A stretch of DNA of 64,000 nucleotides from contig NZ_QFQZ01000014.1 in the NCBI RefSeq assembly GCF_003243465.1, positions 1 through 64,000 of the forward strand, written 5' to 3'. Within the stretch, counting starts at the first letter, position 1. Each line of letters begins with the position of its first letter. Made by a program: the position numbers and the translations under genes. Positions 51,994 to 61,143 of the stretch are shown piece after piece. The notes under the pieces are model-generated. The model was not told the DNA's origin, did no database searches, and was given only the letters and a program-made list of their open reading frames with translations. The DNA comes from Caulobacter segnis (GTDB taxonomy: Bacteria; Pseudomonadota; Alphaproteobacteria; Caulobacterales; Caulobacteraceae).

Positions 51994-54900
51994 TCAAGCG
52001 CGTTCGTGAACGGCCTCTTCCGCCGCCAGGGGCTGGGGCAGGCGGCTCACCATCTCCTTCGGGCAGACCTGCCAGAACTGGTCGCGGACGCGGTCCCAGT
52101 CGCGCAGCAGCGTGGCCGCGAACACCGAGTCGGTCTCGCGGGCGTGCTCGGCGATCAGCGAGCGCAGCACGCCTTCCCAATAGGGCGAGGCCAGGCGCTG
52201 AACGAGGATGCTGTCGGGGTTGATGTTGGCCTGGAAGCGATCGTGCTGGTCGAGCACGAAGGCCATGCCGCCGGTCATGCCGGCCCCGAAGTTGTTCCCC
52301 GTCGGGCCCAGGATCACCACCTGGCCGCCGGTCATGTACTCGCAGCCGTTGGCGCCGCAGCCTTCGACCACCGTGACGGCGCCCGAGTTGCGGACGGCGA
52401 AGCGCTCACCGGCCTGGCCCGCCGCGAACAGCCGGCCCGAGGTGGCGCCGAACAACACGGTGTTGCCGATCAGGGCGTTGGTCTCTGGCGCCGCGAGGCC
52501 GCGCGCCGGCTTGATCACGATCGTCGCGCCCGACAGGCCCTTGCCGACATAGTCGTTGGCCTCGCCGGTCAGTTCGATGCGCAGGCCCTGGACCGCGAAG
52601 GCGCCCAGGCTCTGGCCGGCCGAGCCCTTCAGCTGGACCGTCAGGTGGCCCGAGGGCAGGCCCTTCATGCCGAACTTGCGCACGATGTGGCTGGAGGTGC
52701 GCGTGCCGATGGTGCGGGCGGTGCTGCGGACCGTGTAGGTCAGCTGCATCTTCTCGCCGCGCTCCAGCAGCGGCGCGGCGTCGCGGACGATCTGGGCGTC
52801 CAGCGTGTCCGGCACCGCGTTGCGGCCCTCGACCGTGCAGTAGGGCTTGTTCGCGCCAGGATCGGCGCGGACCAGCAGCGGGTTCAGGTCGAGGTCGTCG
52901 AGGTGCTCGCCGCCGCGGCTGACCTGGGCCAGCAGGTCGGTGCGGCCGACGATTTCCTGCAAGGATCGGAAGCCCAGGCCCGCCAGGATCTCGCGCACCT
53001 CTTCGGCGATGAACGTGAAGAGGTTGATGACCTTGTCCGGCGTGCCGGTGAACTTGGCGCGTAGGGCCTCGTCCTGGGTGCAAACACCGACGGGGCAGGT
53101 GTTGGAGTGGCACTGGCGCACCATGATGCAGCCCATCGCCACCAGCGAGGCGGTGCCGATGCCGAATTCCTCGGCGCCCATCATGGCGGCGATGACGATG
53201 TCGCGACCGGTGCGCATGCCGCCGTCGGCCCGCAGGACGACGGAGTGGCGCAGGTTGTTCAGCGTCAGAACCTGGTTGGCTTCCGACAGGCCCATCTCCC
53301 ACGGACCGCCGGCGTACTTCACCGAGGTCTGGGGCGAGGCGCCGGTGCCGCCGACGCCGCCGGCGACCAGGATGACGTCGGCCTTGGCCTTAGCGACGCC
53401 GGCCGCGATTGCGCCGATGCCCGTGGCCGCGACCAGCTTCACCGTCACCCGGGCGATCGGGTTGATCTGCTTCAGGTCGTAGATGAGCTGAGCCAGGTCC
53501 TCGATCGAGTAGATGTCGTGGTGCGGCGGCGGGCTGATCAGCATCACGCCGGGCGTCGAGTGACGCAGGCGGGCGATCATCTCGGTGACCTTGAAGCCGG
53601 GCAGCTGCCCGCCTTCGCCGGGCTTTGCGCCCTGGGCGACCTTGATCTCCAGCTCGACGCACTGGTTCAGGTACTCGGCCGTGACGCCAAAGCGCCCCGA
53701 GGCCACCTGCTTGATGGCGCTGTTGGGGTTGTCGCCGTTGGGCAGCGGCTTGTACCGCGCGCTGTCCTCGCCGCCCTCGCCCGAGACCGAGCGCGCGCCG
53801 ATGCGGTTCATGGCGATGTTCAGGGCGCCGTGGGCCTCGGGGGACAGGGCCCCCAGGCTCATGCCGGGCGTGACGAAGCGCTTGCGGATCTCGTTGACGC
53901 TCTCGACGTCGTCGGTCGAGATCGGGTTGCGGTCCGAACGCCAGTCCAGCAGGTCGCGCAGCTGGATCGGCTTCTGCGTGCGCAGGCCGTTGGACCAGCG
54001 GCGATAGAGCTCGTAGTCGCCGGTGTCGCAGGCCGTCTGCAGGGTGTGCATCAGGCGCGCTTCGAAGGCGTGGGCCTCGCCCGAGCGGCGGGCCTTGTAG
54101 AGGCCGCCGACCGGCAGGGTGACGGCGGGCGTCCCCCAGGCCTTGCGGTGCAGCTCCACCGACTTGCTCTCGATGCCGGCCAGGCCGATGCCCGAGATGC
54201 GCGAGGGCATGCCGGGGAAGAACTCGGCCGCCAGGGCGCGCGACAGGCCGACGGCTTCGAAGTTGTAGCCGCCGCGGTACGACGAGATGACGCTGATGCC
54301 CATCTTGGAGATGATCTTCAGCAGGCCGCCCTCGATGGCCGTCTTGAAGTTGATGCAGACGTCGCGCAGCGACTTGTCGCCGACCAGGCCGCGCTCCAGG
54401 CGGTCCTGGAAGCTCTCCTGGGCCAGATAGGCGTTGACCGCCGTGGCGCCGACGCCGACCAGCACCGCGAAATAGTGCGTGTCCAGGCACTCGGCCGAGC
54501 GCACGATGATCGAGACGTACGACCGCAGGCCCTTGGCGACCAGGTGGGCGTGGACGCCGCCGGTGGCCAGAATCATCGGCAGGGCCACGCGCTCGGCGTC
54601 GCTGTTCTCGTCGGTCAGGACGATGGCGCCGCAGCCGCGCAGGACGGCGTCCTCGGCCTCGGCGCGGATGCGGTCGAGGTTGGCGCGCAGAGCGTCGCCG
54701 GCGCGGGCCTCCTCGGCCGGCAGCGGCATGGTGCAGTCGATGACCGCGACGTTCTTCTCGCCCAGCAGCGCGTGGACGCGCTCGTACATGCCGGTGGTCA
54801 GCACGGGGCTTTCCAGCACGTAGACGTCCGCCTGGGCCGCGTCCTGGGCCAGGATGTTGCCGAGGTTCTTGAAGCGGGTCTTCAGGCTCATGACGCCGGT

Positions 54901-56517
54901 CTCCCGCAGGGGGTCGATCGGCGGGTTGGTGACCTGGCTGAAGTTCTGGCGGAAATAGTGGCTGAGCGGACGGTACTTCTCCGACAGCACCGCCAGCGGC
55001 GTGTCGTCGCCCATCGAGCCGACGGCTTCCTTGCCCTCCTCGACCATGGGGGCGAGGATCATCTCCAGGTCCTCGAGGCTATAGCCCGCGGCCGCTTGGC
55101 GACGGGTCAGCTCCTCGCGGCCGTACTTGCGCGGTTCGGGACCGGGGCCGATCTCCTTTTCGAGGTCGACCATGTTGCCCAGCCACTCGGTGTAGGGGTG
55201 GCGGCCAGCCAGTTCGTCGATGATCTCGTCCTCGCCGTAGAGGCGGCCTTCGGCGAGGTCGATCGCGATCATGCGGCCCGGCGAGATGGCCAGCTTGCGG
55301 GTGATGCGGGCTTCCTCGACGCCGCACATGCCGGCTTCCGAGCCCATGATCACCAGCCCGTCGTCGGTATAGGCCACGCGCAGCGGGCGCAGGCCCGAGC
55401 GGTCCTTGCCGGCCACGACCCAGCGGCCGTCGGTGGCGCACAGGGCGGCCGGACCGTCCCACGGCTCCATCACCGCGTTGCAGTAGGAGTAGAGCGCCTT
55501 GTGGGCGTCCTTCATCTTGGGGTTGGAGGCTTCCGGGACCAGCAGGGCCTTGGCCATCGGCGCGTCACGACCGGCGCGCACCAGCACCTCGAAGGTGTTG
55601 TCGAGGTTGGCGCTGTCCGAACCGCCCGGCTGGATCACCGGCTTTACGTCGTCCCCGAACTCGCCAAAGGCCTGGGCGGCCATCTTGATCTCGTGGGACT
55701 TCATCCAGTTGATGTTGCCCTTGATCGTGTTGATCTCGCCGTTGTGGGCGAGCATTCGGAAGGGCTGGGCCAGGCGCCACTGCGGGAAGGTGTTGGTCGA
55801 GTAGCGCTGGTGGAAGATCGCCACCGCCGCGGCGAAGCGCTCGTCCTTCAGGTCGGGATAGAACTCGTCGATGTGCTCGGCCAGGAACATGCCCTTGTAG
55901 ATCAGCGACTTGGCCGAGAACGAGCAGATGTAGAAGTCGGTGACGTTCTGGCCGTGCACGCGCTTTTCGATGCGCTTGCGGCACAGGAAGAGGGCGCGCT
56001 CCAGCGCCTCGCCGTCCATGCCGGCGGGGGCCGCGAGCATGATCTGCTCGATTTCCGGACGGGTGGCGTTGGCCTTCTCGCCGATCACGGCGGTGTTCAC
56101 CGGCACCTGGCGCCAGCCGTAGATGTAGAAGCCAAAGCGCAGGGCCTCGGCCTCGACGATCGTGCGGCACAGCTCCTGGGCGCCCAGGTCGGTGCGGGGC
56201 AGGAACACCTGGCCGACGGCGATCGGGCCGGGACGCAGGGCGTGGCCCGTGCGGCGCACCTGGTCGACGAAGAAGTCCTGCGGGACGCTGACCAGGATGC
56301 CGGCGCCGTCGCCAGTCTTACCGTCGGCGTCGACCGCGCCCCGGTGCCACAGGGCCTTCAGGGCCTTGATCGCCAGCTCGACGACCTCGCGGCGCGGCTG
56401 GCCGTCGATGGCGCAGACAAGGCCGACGCCGCACGCGTCGCGTTCGGTCGACGGGTCGTAGGCGTGGCCGTCGATCAGGGCCTGGCGGTTCTTCAGATAG
56501 AGGTCCATCGCGGTCAT
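51994..56517 (-). CDS. gltB: Glutamate synthase (NADPH) large subunit
   Basis: 1507-aa GOGAT alpha chain making glutamate from glutamine and 2-oxoglutarate. Class II amidotransferase with the nucleophile Cys29 in ERDACGVGL, implying removal of a 28-residue propeptide. A central domain, an FMN-binding synthase domain with LVAATGIGAIAAGVAKAKADVI, and the 3Fe-4S motif CIMVRQCHSNTCPVGVC follow, then the beta-helix C-terminal domain (GANGCEYMTGG). Normal length. Follows gltD by 18 bp; ends at an intrinsic terminator. Confidence 0.97.
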   Translation of the reverse strand: MTAMDLYLKNRQALIDGHAYDPSTERDACGVGLVCAIDGQPRREVVELAIKALKALWHRGAVDADGKTGDGAGILVSVPQDFFVDQVRRTGHALRPGPIAVGQVFLPRTDLGAQELCRTIVEAEALRFGFYIYGWRQVPVNTAVIGEKANATRPEIEQIMLAAPAGMDGEALERALFLCRKRIEKRVHGQNVTDFYICSFSAKSLIYKGMFLAEHIDEFYPDLKDERFAAAVAIFHQRYSTNTFPQWRLAQPFRMLAHNGEINTIKGNINWMKSHEIKMAAQAFGEFGDDVKPVIQPGGSDSANLDNTFEVLVRAGRDAPMAKALLVPEASNPKMKDAHKALYSYCNAVMEPWDGPAALCATDGRWVVAGKDRSGLRPLRVAYTDDGLVIMGSEAGMCGVEEARITRKLAISPGRMIAIDLAEGRLYGEDEIIDELAGRHPYTEWLGNMVDLEKEIGPGPEPRKYGREELTRRQAAAGYSLEDLEMILAPMVEEGKEAVGSMGDDTPLAVLSEKYRPLSHYFRQNFSQVTNPPIDPLRETGVMSLKTRFKNLGNILAQDAAQADVYVLESPVLTTGMYERVHALLGEKNVAVIDCTMPLPAEEARAGDALRANLDRIRAEAEDAVLRGCGAIVLTDENSDAERVALPMILATGGVHAHLVAKGLRSYVSIIVRSAECLDTHYFAVLVGVGATAVNAYLAQESFQDRLERGLVGDKSLRDVCINFKTAIEGGLLKIISKMGISVISSYRGGYNFEAVGLSRALAAEFFPGMPSRISGIGLAGIESKSVELHRKAWGTPAVTLPVGGLYKARRSGEAHAFEARLMHTLQTACDTGDYELYRRWSNGLRTQKPIQLRDLLDWRSDRNPISTDDVESVNEIRKRFVTPGMSLGALSPEAHGALNIAMNRIGARSVSGEGGEDSARYKPLPNGDNPNSAIKQVASGRFGVTAEYLNQCVELEIKVAQGAKPGEGGQLPGFKVTEMIARLRHSTPGVMLISPPPHHDIYSIEDLAQLIYDLKQINPIARVTVKLVAATGIGAIAAGVAKAKADVILVAGGVGGTGASPQTSVKYAGGPWEMGLSEANQVLTLNNLRHSVVLRADGGMRTGRDIVIAAMMGAEEFGIGTASLVAMGCIMVRQCHSNTCPVGVCTQDEALRAKFTGTPDKVINLFTFIAEEVREILAGLGFRSLQEIVGRTDLLAQVSRGGEHLDDLDLNPLLVRADPGANKPYCTVEGRNAVPDTLDAQIVRDAAPLLERGEKMQLTYTVRSTARTIGTRTSSHIVRKFGMKGLPSGHLTVQLKGSAGQSLGAFAVQGLRIELTGEANDYVGKGLSGATIVIKPARGLAAPETNALIGNTVLFGATSGRLFAAGQAGERFAVRNSGAVTVVEGCGANGCEYMTGGQVVILGPTGNNFGAGMTGGMAFVLDQHDRFQANINPDSILVQRLASPYWEGVLRSLIAEHARETDSVFAATLLRDWDRVRDQFWQVCPKEMVSRLPQPLAAEEAVHERA

Positions 56518-56535
56518 GGTCTTGGGTCCTCTCTC

Positions 56536-57984
56536 TTATTCCGCCGCGATCAGCGCGGGCGCGCCGACCTTGGCCTGCAGGTAGCGGTGGATGGCGTCGG
56601 CGGCGTCGCGGCCGTCCTTGATCGCCCAGACGACGAGCGAGGCGCCGCGCACGATGTCGCCGGCGGCGAACACGCCGTCGAGATTGGTCATCTGGTTGCG
56701 GACGTCGGCCTTCACCGTGCCCCAGCGGGTCACCTTCAGGTCCGGCGCCGACCACAGCTCGGGCAGGTTCTCGGGCTCGAAGCCGAGGGCCTTGACCACG
56801 AGCTGGGCGGGGCGGTCGAAATCGCCGCCCGGGATTTCCTCAGGGCTTTGGCGGCCCGAAGCGTCGGGAGCGCCCAGGCGCATGCGGATGGCGCGGACGC
56901 CGGTGACGGCTTCGGCCTCGCCCGACAGGGCGCGCGGCGCGGCCAGCCATTCGAAGGTCACGCCTTCTTCCTCGGCGTTGGCCACTTCGCGCATCGAGCC
57001 CGGCATATTGGCCTTGTCGCGGCGGTAGAGGCAAGTGACCGAGGCCGCGCCCTGGCGGATCGCCGTACGAACGCAGTCCATGGCGGTGTCGCCGCCGCCG
57101 ACCACGACGACGTCTTTGCCATGGGCGTTCAGTTCGCCGGAGTCGTAGGCCGGGACGCTGTCGCCCAGCGACAGGCGGTTGGAGGTGATCAGGTAGTCCA
57201 GCGCGGGCACCACGCCCTTGCTGCCGCCACCGGGGACGGTCAGGTCGCGCGCGGCGTAGACGCCAACTGCGATCAGCACGGCGTCGTGCTGGGCGCGCAG
57301 GTCTTCCAGCGTCGCGTCCTTGCCGACCTCGAAGCCCAGCTTGAAGACGACGCCGCCATCGGCCAGGCGCTTGGTGCGGCGCTCGACGACGTCCTTCTCC
57401 AGCTTGAAGCCGGGAATGCCGTAGATCAGCAGGCCGCCGGCGCGGTCGTGACGGTCGTAGACGGTGACGTCGTAGCCAGCTTCGCGCAGCTTCTCGGCGG
57501 CGGCCAGGCCCGCGGGGCCCGCGCCGATGACGCCAACCGACTGGCCGCGCGCCTCGCCGGCCACGAGCGGCTTCACCCAGCCATTCTCCCAGGCCTTGTC
57601 GGTCAGGTAGCGTTCGACGGAGCCGATCGTCACGGTGCCGTGACCCGACTGCTCTATGACGCAGTTGCCTTCGCACAGGCGATCCTGCGGGCAAATCCTG
57701 CCACAGACTTCCGGCATGGAATTGGTCGCCTGCGACAGGGCGTAGGCTTCTTCCAGGCGGCCCTCGGCCGTCATCCGCAGCCAGTCGGGGATATTGTTGT
57801 GCAGGGGGCAGTGGGTCTGACAGAACGGCACGCCGCACTGCGAGCAGCGCGACGCCTGCTCGCTGGCCTTGGCGTCGATGAAGTCGGCGTAGATCTCGTG
57901 GAAGTCGCCGGAGCGCTCACCGGCCGCACGCTTTTCGGGCGTGTTGCGGGGCACCGTGATGAATTTCAGCATGCGCTCGGCCAT
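56536..57984 (-). CDS. gltD: Glutamate synthase (NADPH) small subunit
   Basis: 482-aa GOGAT beta chain passing electrons from NADPH to GltB. The N-terminal domain carries two 4Fe-4S sites: RCSQCGVPFCQTHCP and CGRICPQDRLCEGNC. FAD-binding GVIGAGPAGLAAAEKL and IYGIPGFKLEKDVVERR; NADPH-binding VVVGGGDTAMDCVRTA. First gene of the gltD-gltB operon (order reversed from E. coli gltBD) and divergent from uppP. Confidence 0.96.
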   Translation of the reverse strand: MAERMLKFITVPRNTPEKRAAGERSGDFHEIYADFIDAKASEQASRCSQCGVPFCQTHCPLHNNIPDWLRMTAEGRLEEAYALSQATNSMPEVCGRICPQDRLCEGNCVIEQSGHGTVTIGSVERYLTDKAWENGWVKPLVAGEARGQSVGVIGAGPAGLAAAEKLREAGYDVTVYDRHDRAGGLLIYGIPGFKLEKDVVERRTKRLADGGVVFKLGFEVGKDATLEDLRAQHDAVLIAVGVYAARDLTVPGGGSKGVVPALDYLITSNRLSLGDSVPAYDSGELNAHGKDVVVVGGGDTAMDCVRTAIRQGAASVTCLYRRDKANMPGSMREVANAEEEGVTFEWLAAPRALSGEAEAVTGVRAIRMRLGAPDASGRQSPEEIPGGDFDRPAQLVVKALGFEPENLPELWSAPDLKVTRWGTVKADVRNQMTNLDGVFAAGDIVRGASLVVWAIKDGRDAADAIHRYLQAKVGAPALIAAE

Positions 57985-58039
57985 GCGACTTCCCTCGTCT
58001 CCATTGCGGGAGAAAAATTGCTCTGGCGGGCGTCTTACG

Positions 58040-58131
58040 GACTCTTCAGCGCAATAAGAATGTGTTGGTAAAAAATATAGACTTATATGTGCGGGGTTTA
58101 GGTGCGCTCGTTGAGATCGAGTCGCATCTCA
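58040..58131. promoter_or_regulatory. gltD/uppP divergent regulatory region with GANTC sites
   Basis: AT-rich patch (58060-58090) between gltD and uppP with two GANTC sequences (58040-58044 and 58119-58123), the CcrM methylation target in this order. The second is inside the spacer of a perfect inverted repeat, TGAGAT (58112-58117) and ATCTCA (58126-58131). Methylation-state or repressor control is possible but unproven. Confidence 0.45.
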
Positions 58132-58212
58132 GGCGGAATATGGTCCACTTTGTGGATTTACGACCTGTTTACCCTCTTGGGTGCACGCCGAACGTCCATC
58201 TGGAGCCGAAGC

Positions 58213-59016
58213 ATGCCTGACTGGTTGAGCGCCATCATTCTGGGTCTCGTCGAGGGGTTGACGGAGTTCATTCCCGTCTCGTCGACCGGCCACCTGCTGC
58301 TGACCAAGACGGCCATGGGATTGAAGGATCCGTCCTGGGACACCTTCATCGTCCTGATCCAGCTGGGCGCGATCCTGGCGGTGGTGGCTCTCTATTTCCA
58401 AAAGCTGTGGGGCGTGCTGGTTGGCCTTCCCACCAAGCCGGAAGCGCGCCGCTTCGCGCTCAGCGTCATTGTCGCCGTGGCGCCGGCCTTCGCCGCCGGT
58501 CTGCTGCTGCACGACGTGATCAAGAAGTTCCTGTTCGAGAGCCCGCTCATCATCTGCTGGTCGCTGCTGATCGGCGGCGTGATCCTGCTGTTCATCGACA
58601 AGAAGGCCCCGCCCGCCGTCGATCACGACGCCATGGCCCTGCCGCTGCACAAGGCGCTGATCGTCGGCCTCTTCCAGTGCCTGTCGCTGGTGCCGGGCGT
58701 GTCACGCTCGGGCTCGACGATCGTCGGCTCGATGCTGTTCGGCATCGAGCGCCGGGCGGCCGCCGAATTCAGCTTCTTCATGGCGATCCCGATCATGGTC
58801 GGAGCCTTCGTCCTGGACGTCTACAAGAACCGTGAAGCGCTGGACGCCGGCCACGTCAGCATCGTCGCGATCGGCTTCGTGGTGTCGTTCCTCTCGGGCC
58901 TGGTGGTCGTAAAGTACATGCTCGACTTCGTCGGCAAGCGCGGCTTCGCGCCGTTCGCCTGGTGGCGGATCGTCGTCGGCCTCGGCGGCCTGGCGGCGCT
59001 GTACCTGCACCACTGA
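58213..59016 (+). CDS. uppP: Undecaprenyl-diphosphatase (UppP/BacA)
   Basis: 267-aa polytopic membrane phosphatase recycling undecaprenyl diphosphate for peptidoglycan, LPS and capsule synthesis; overproduction gives bacitracin resistance. Conserved motifs EGLTEFIPVSSTGHLLL (about 14-30) and LVPGVSRSGSTI (about 160-171) form the active site. ATG 58213 gives the exact family N-terminus; the longer open frame upstream is not conserved. Divergent from gltD and ended by a strong hairpin. Confidence 0.96.
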   Translation: MPDWLSAIILGLVEGLTEFIPVSSTGHLLLTKTAMGLKDPSWDTFIVLIQLGAILAVVALYFQKLWGVLVGLPTKPEARRFALSVIVAVAPAFAAGLLLHDVIKKFLFESPLIICWSLLIGGVILLFIDKKAPPAVDHDAMALPLHKALIVGLFQCLSLVPGVSRSGSTIVGSMLFGIERRAAAEFSFFMAIPIMVGAFVLDVYKNREALDAGHVSIVAIGFVVSFLSGLVVVKYMLDFVGKRGFAPFAWWRIVVGLGGLAALYLHH

Positions 59017-59035
59017 GGCGAGACCCCAGAAAGCA

Positions 59036-59069
59036 AAAAGGGCGGACGCTTCGCGGCGTCCGCCCTTTT
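59036..59069. terminator. Bidirectional intrinsic terminator, uppP / SDR gene
   Basis: GGGCGGACGC (59040-59049) pairs with GCGTCCGCCC (59056-59065), preceded by AAAAA and followed by TTTT, so it has a U-tract in either direction. It lies between the convergent genes ending at 59016 and 59093. Confidence 0.9.
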
Positions 59070-59092
59070 CATTTGTCTATGGCCGTAGAGCG

Positions 59093-60058
59093 CTAGAAAG
59101 CGCCCGCCGGGGTCTCGGCGTACTGGCCGCCCTTGCGGTAACGATAGAGATAGGTCGGGACCACGGCCTCGACGGCGGTCGCAGCGACGCCAGCCTCCGC
59201 CAGGCCCGGCAGGCCGTGGTCGGCGACATTGTCGCTCTTGAGCATCTCGACCTGGTCGGTGGTCAGCGGCGGGGCCAGCGGCAGCACCGAGGCCTGGAGG
59301 TCGCCCAGCGACCCGATCAGGCCGGCCAGCGGCCACGGCACGGGCAGCAGCGGACGGTTGCGGCCCGTCTCGGTCAGGATCAGCTCGAGGATCTCGCGCA
59401 TCGTGTAGACGGTCGGACCGCCGAGCTCGTACGTCACGCCAACCGAGGCCGGGGTGGCGACGGCCTTGGCGATCACCGCGGCGACGTCGCCGACGAACAC
59501 CGGCTGGAACTTCGTCTCGCCGCCGACCAGCGGCATGACCGGCGCCAGGGCGGCCATCTGGGCGAAGCGGTTGAAGAAATCGTCCTCGGGGCCGAACACG
59601 ATCGAAGGGCGCACGATGGTCGCGCCGGGGAAGGCCGCGCGGACGGCCGCCTCGCCCTCGCCCTTCGAGCGCGCGTACTTGGCGGTGGCGTTGATGTCGG
59701 CGCCGATGGCGCTGACGTGGACCAGGCGCGTCACGCCGGCCTTGGCGGCCGCCTCGGCGACGTTGCGCGCCCCCATGGCGTGGATCGACTGGAATTTCTG
59801 GCGGCCGCTCTCCCAGAGCACCCCGACCAGGTTCACGCAGGCCTCGGCGCCGTCCAGCGCCCGGGCGATCGAAGCCGGCACGCGGACATTGGCCTGGACC
59901 ACCTCGATCTGGCCGACATCGCCCAGCATACGCATGCGATAGGCCAGATTCGGCTGGCGCACGGCTACGCGCACCCGATAGCCCGCCTTGGCGAGCGCCC
60001 GCACGACCTGGCCGCCCACGAAACCGGAGCCGCCGAACACCGTGACAAGACCCTGCAT
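59093..60058 (-). CDS. NAD(P)-binding atypical SDR, complex I NDUFA9-like
   Basis: 321-aa atypical short-chain dehydrogenase/epimerase. VTVFGGSGFVGGQVVRAL is the nucleotide loop (GGxGFxG), followed by VRQPNLAYRMRMLGDVGQIEVVQANV, AEACVNLVGVLWESGRQKF and RPSIVFGPEDDFFNRF. The pattern matches the NDUFA9 group, an accessory/assembly subunit of respiratory complex I in alphaproteobacteria and mitochondria. AGGA is 6 nt before ATG 60058, so I prefer it to ATG 60064 or 60076. Divergent from tRNA-Leu. Confidence 0.9.
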   Translation of the reverse strand: MQGLVTVFGGSGFVGGQVVRALAKAGYRVRVAVRQPNLAYRMRMLGDVGQIEVVQANVRVPASIARALDGAEACVNLVGVLWESGRQKFQSIHAMGARNVAEAAAKAGVTRLVHVSAIGADINATAKYARSKGEGEAAVRAAFPGATIVRPSIVFGPEDDFFNRFAQMAALAPVMPLVGGETKFQPVFVGDVAAVIAKAVATPASVGVTYELGGPTVYTMREILELILTETGRNRPLLPVPWPLAGLIGSLGDLQASVLPLAPPLTTDQVEMLKSDNVADHGLPGLAEAGVAATAVEAVVPTYLYRYRKGGQYAETPAGAF

Positions 60059-60146
60059 CTTCATTCCTCGTCGCATGCGATGACGCGGGAATTAGACGAC
60101 GAAGCGCGACGACGCAACGAAATCACGATTTGTCGTTTTTTCGCTG

Positions 60147-60175
60147 TTGACGTGGCCGAACGCTTTCCCTAAACG
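60147..60175 (+). promoter_or_regulatory. Putative promoter of tRNA-Leu
   Basis: TTGACG (60147-60152), 17 bp, then TAAACG (60170-60175), 38 bp before the mature tRNA. The -35 hexamer and spacing are identical to those before tRNA-Ala. Confidence 0.55.
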
Positions 60176-60213
60176 TCCCGGCCTCGCGGCGACCTAACCG
60201 GTTGCGACAGCGG

Positions 60214-60295
<82 letters not shown>

Positions 60296-60300
<5 letters not shown>

Positions 60301-60337
60301 CCCCTAGATTAGGCTTCTTGCGAAGCTTGGGGTGGTG
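60296..60337 (+). terminator. tRNA-Leu trailer hairpin including the CCA end
   Basis: CACCACCCC (60296-60304) pairs perfectly with GGGGTGGTG (60329-60337), and inside it GCTTC (60313-60317) pairs with GAAGC (60322-60326). The 5' arm begins in the tRNA's discriminator/CCA end, so the fold competes with the mature 3' end. Likely a terminator or processing element; no U-tract. A second small stem, CTATCC/GGATAG, follows at 60343-60358. Confidence 0.6.
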
Positions 60338-60514
60338 CCGAACTATCCTCCCGGATAGCTAATCCGTTCATCGCGAGTATAAGTGGCGCACGCTCTAGAT
60401 GGGCGTGATCCGGCGCGCCTGCATGACGCGACGGAACGTGGCGATCGAAAGCGGATCCCGGTTTCAACGCCTCGCACGCGCTAAAACTGGATTTTCGCCG
60501 GAGGCTTCTGAGAC

Positions 60515-61132
60515 TTGGCCAATTTCGTTCATGAGGGCGACCTGCCCGATGGCGTGTTCGCGGGCGCGAACATCGTCGCGATCGATTCGGAGACCATGGG
60601 CCTGCGCCTGGGCCGCGATCCGCTGTGCGTGGTGCAGCTGTCTTCCGGCAATGGCGACGCCCATGTCGTGCGCCTCGGCAGGCCCGCTTATGACTGTCCC
60701 AATCTCAAGGCCTTGCTGACCGATCCTGCCGTTCTGAAGCTTTTTCACTTCGGACGCTTTGATATCGCCATGTTCGAACTCCATCTGGGAGTCGTGACCG
60801 CGCCCGTCTACTGCACCAAGATCGCCTCGAAGCTGGCTCGCACCTATACGGACCGCCACGGCCTGAAGGACGTGACGCGCGAGCTGCTGGGCGTGGAGCT
60901 GTCCAAGGCGCAACAGTCCTCTGACTGGGGCGCGCCGGCCCTGAGCGCCGACCAGGTCGCCTACGCGGCTTCGGACGTGCTGCACCTGCACGGGCTGCGC
61001 GAGAAGCTGAACGCCATGCTCGAGCGCGAGGGCCGCATGGCCCTGGCGCAAGCCGCCTTCGACTACCTGCCCCACCGCGCCTCGCTGGATCTGGCCGGGT
61101 GGGAGGACGTCGACATCTTCGCCCATAGCTGA
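60515..61132 (+). CDS. rnd: RNase D-like 3'-5' exonuclease
   Basis: 205-aa DEDDy exonuclease of the RNase D family, trimming 3' ends of tRNA precursors and other RNAs. DEDD residues are in VAIDSETMGLRL (Asp/Glu), LFHFGRFDIAMFE (Asp) and YAASDVLHL (Tyr/Asp). It lacks HRDC domains, so it is a catalytic-domain-only form (E. coli RNase D is 375 aa). The start is TTG 60515 behind GGAGG. It is 11 bp before lptC and probably heads the lpt transcript. Confidence 0.9.
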   Translation: MANFVHEGDLPDGVFAGANIVAIDSETMGLRLGRDPLCVVQLSSGNGDAHVVRLGRPAYDCPNLKALLTDPAVLKLFHFGRFDIAMFELHLGVVTAPVYCTKIASKLARTYTDRHGLKDVTRELLGVELSKAQQSSDWGAPALSADQVAYAASDVLHLHGLREKLNAMLEREGRMALAQAAFDYLPHRASLDLAGWEDVDIFAHS

Positions 61133-61143
61133 CGGGCGGGACG

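Noticed and set aside
53107..58071. A 1,654-codon open frame antisense to gltB-gltD
   Set aside because: The amino-acid composition is the His/Asp/Gly/Arg-rich shadow typical of GC-rich DNA, while the opposite strand encodes intact GltB and GltD with all motifs.
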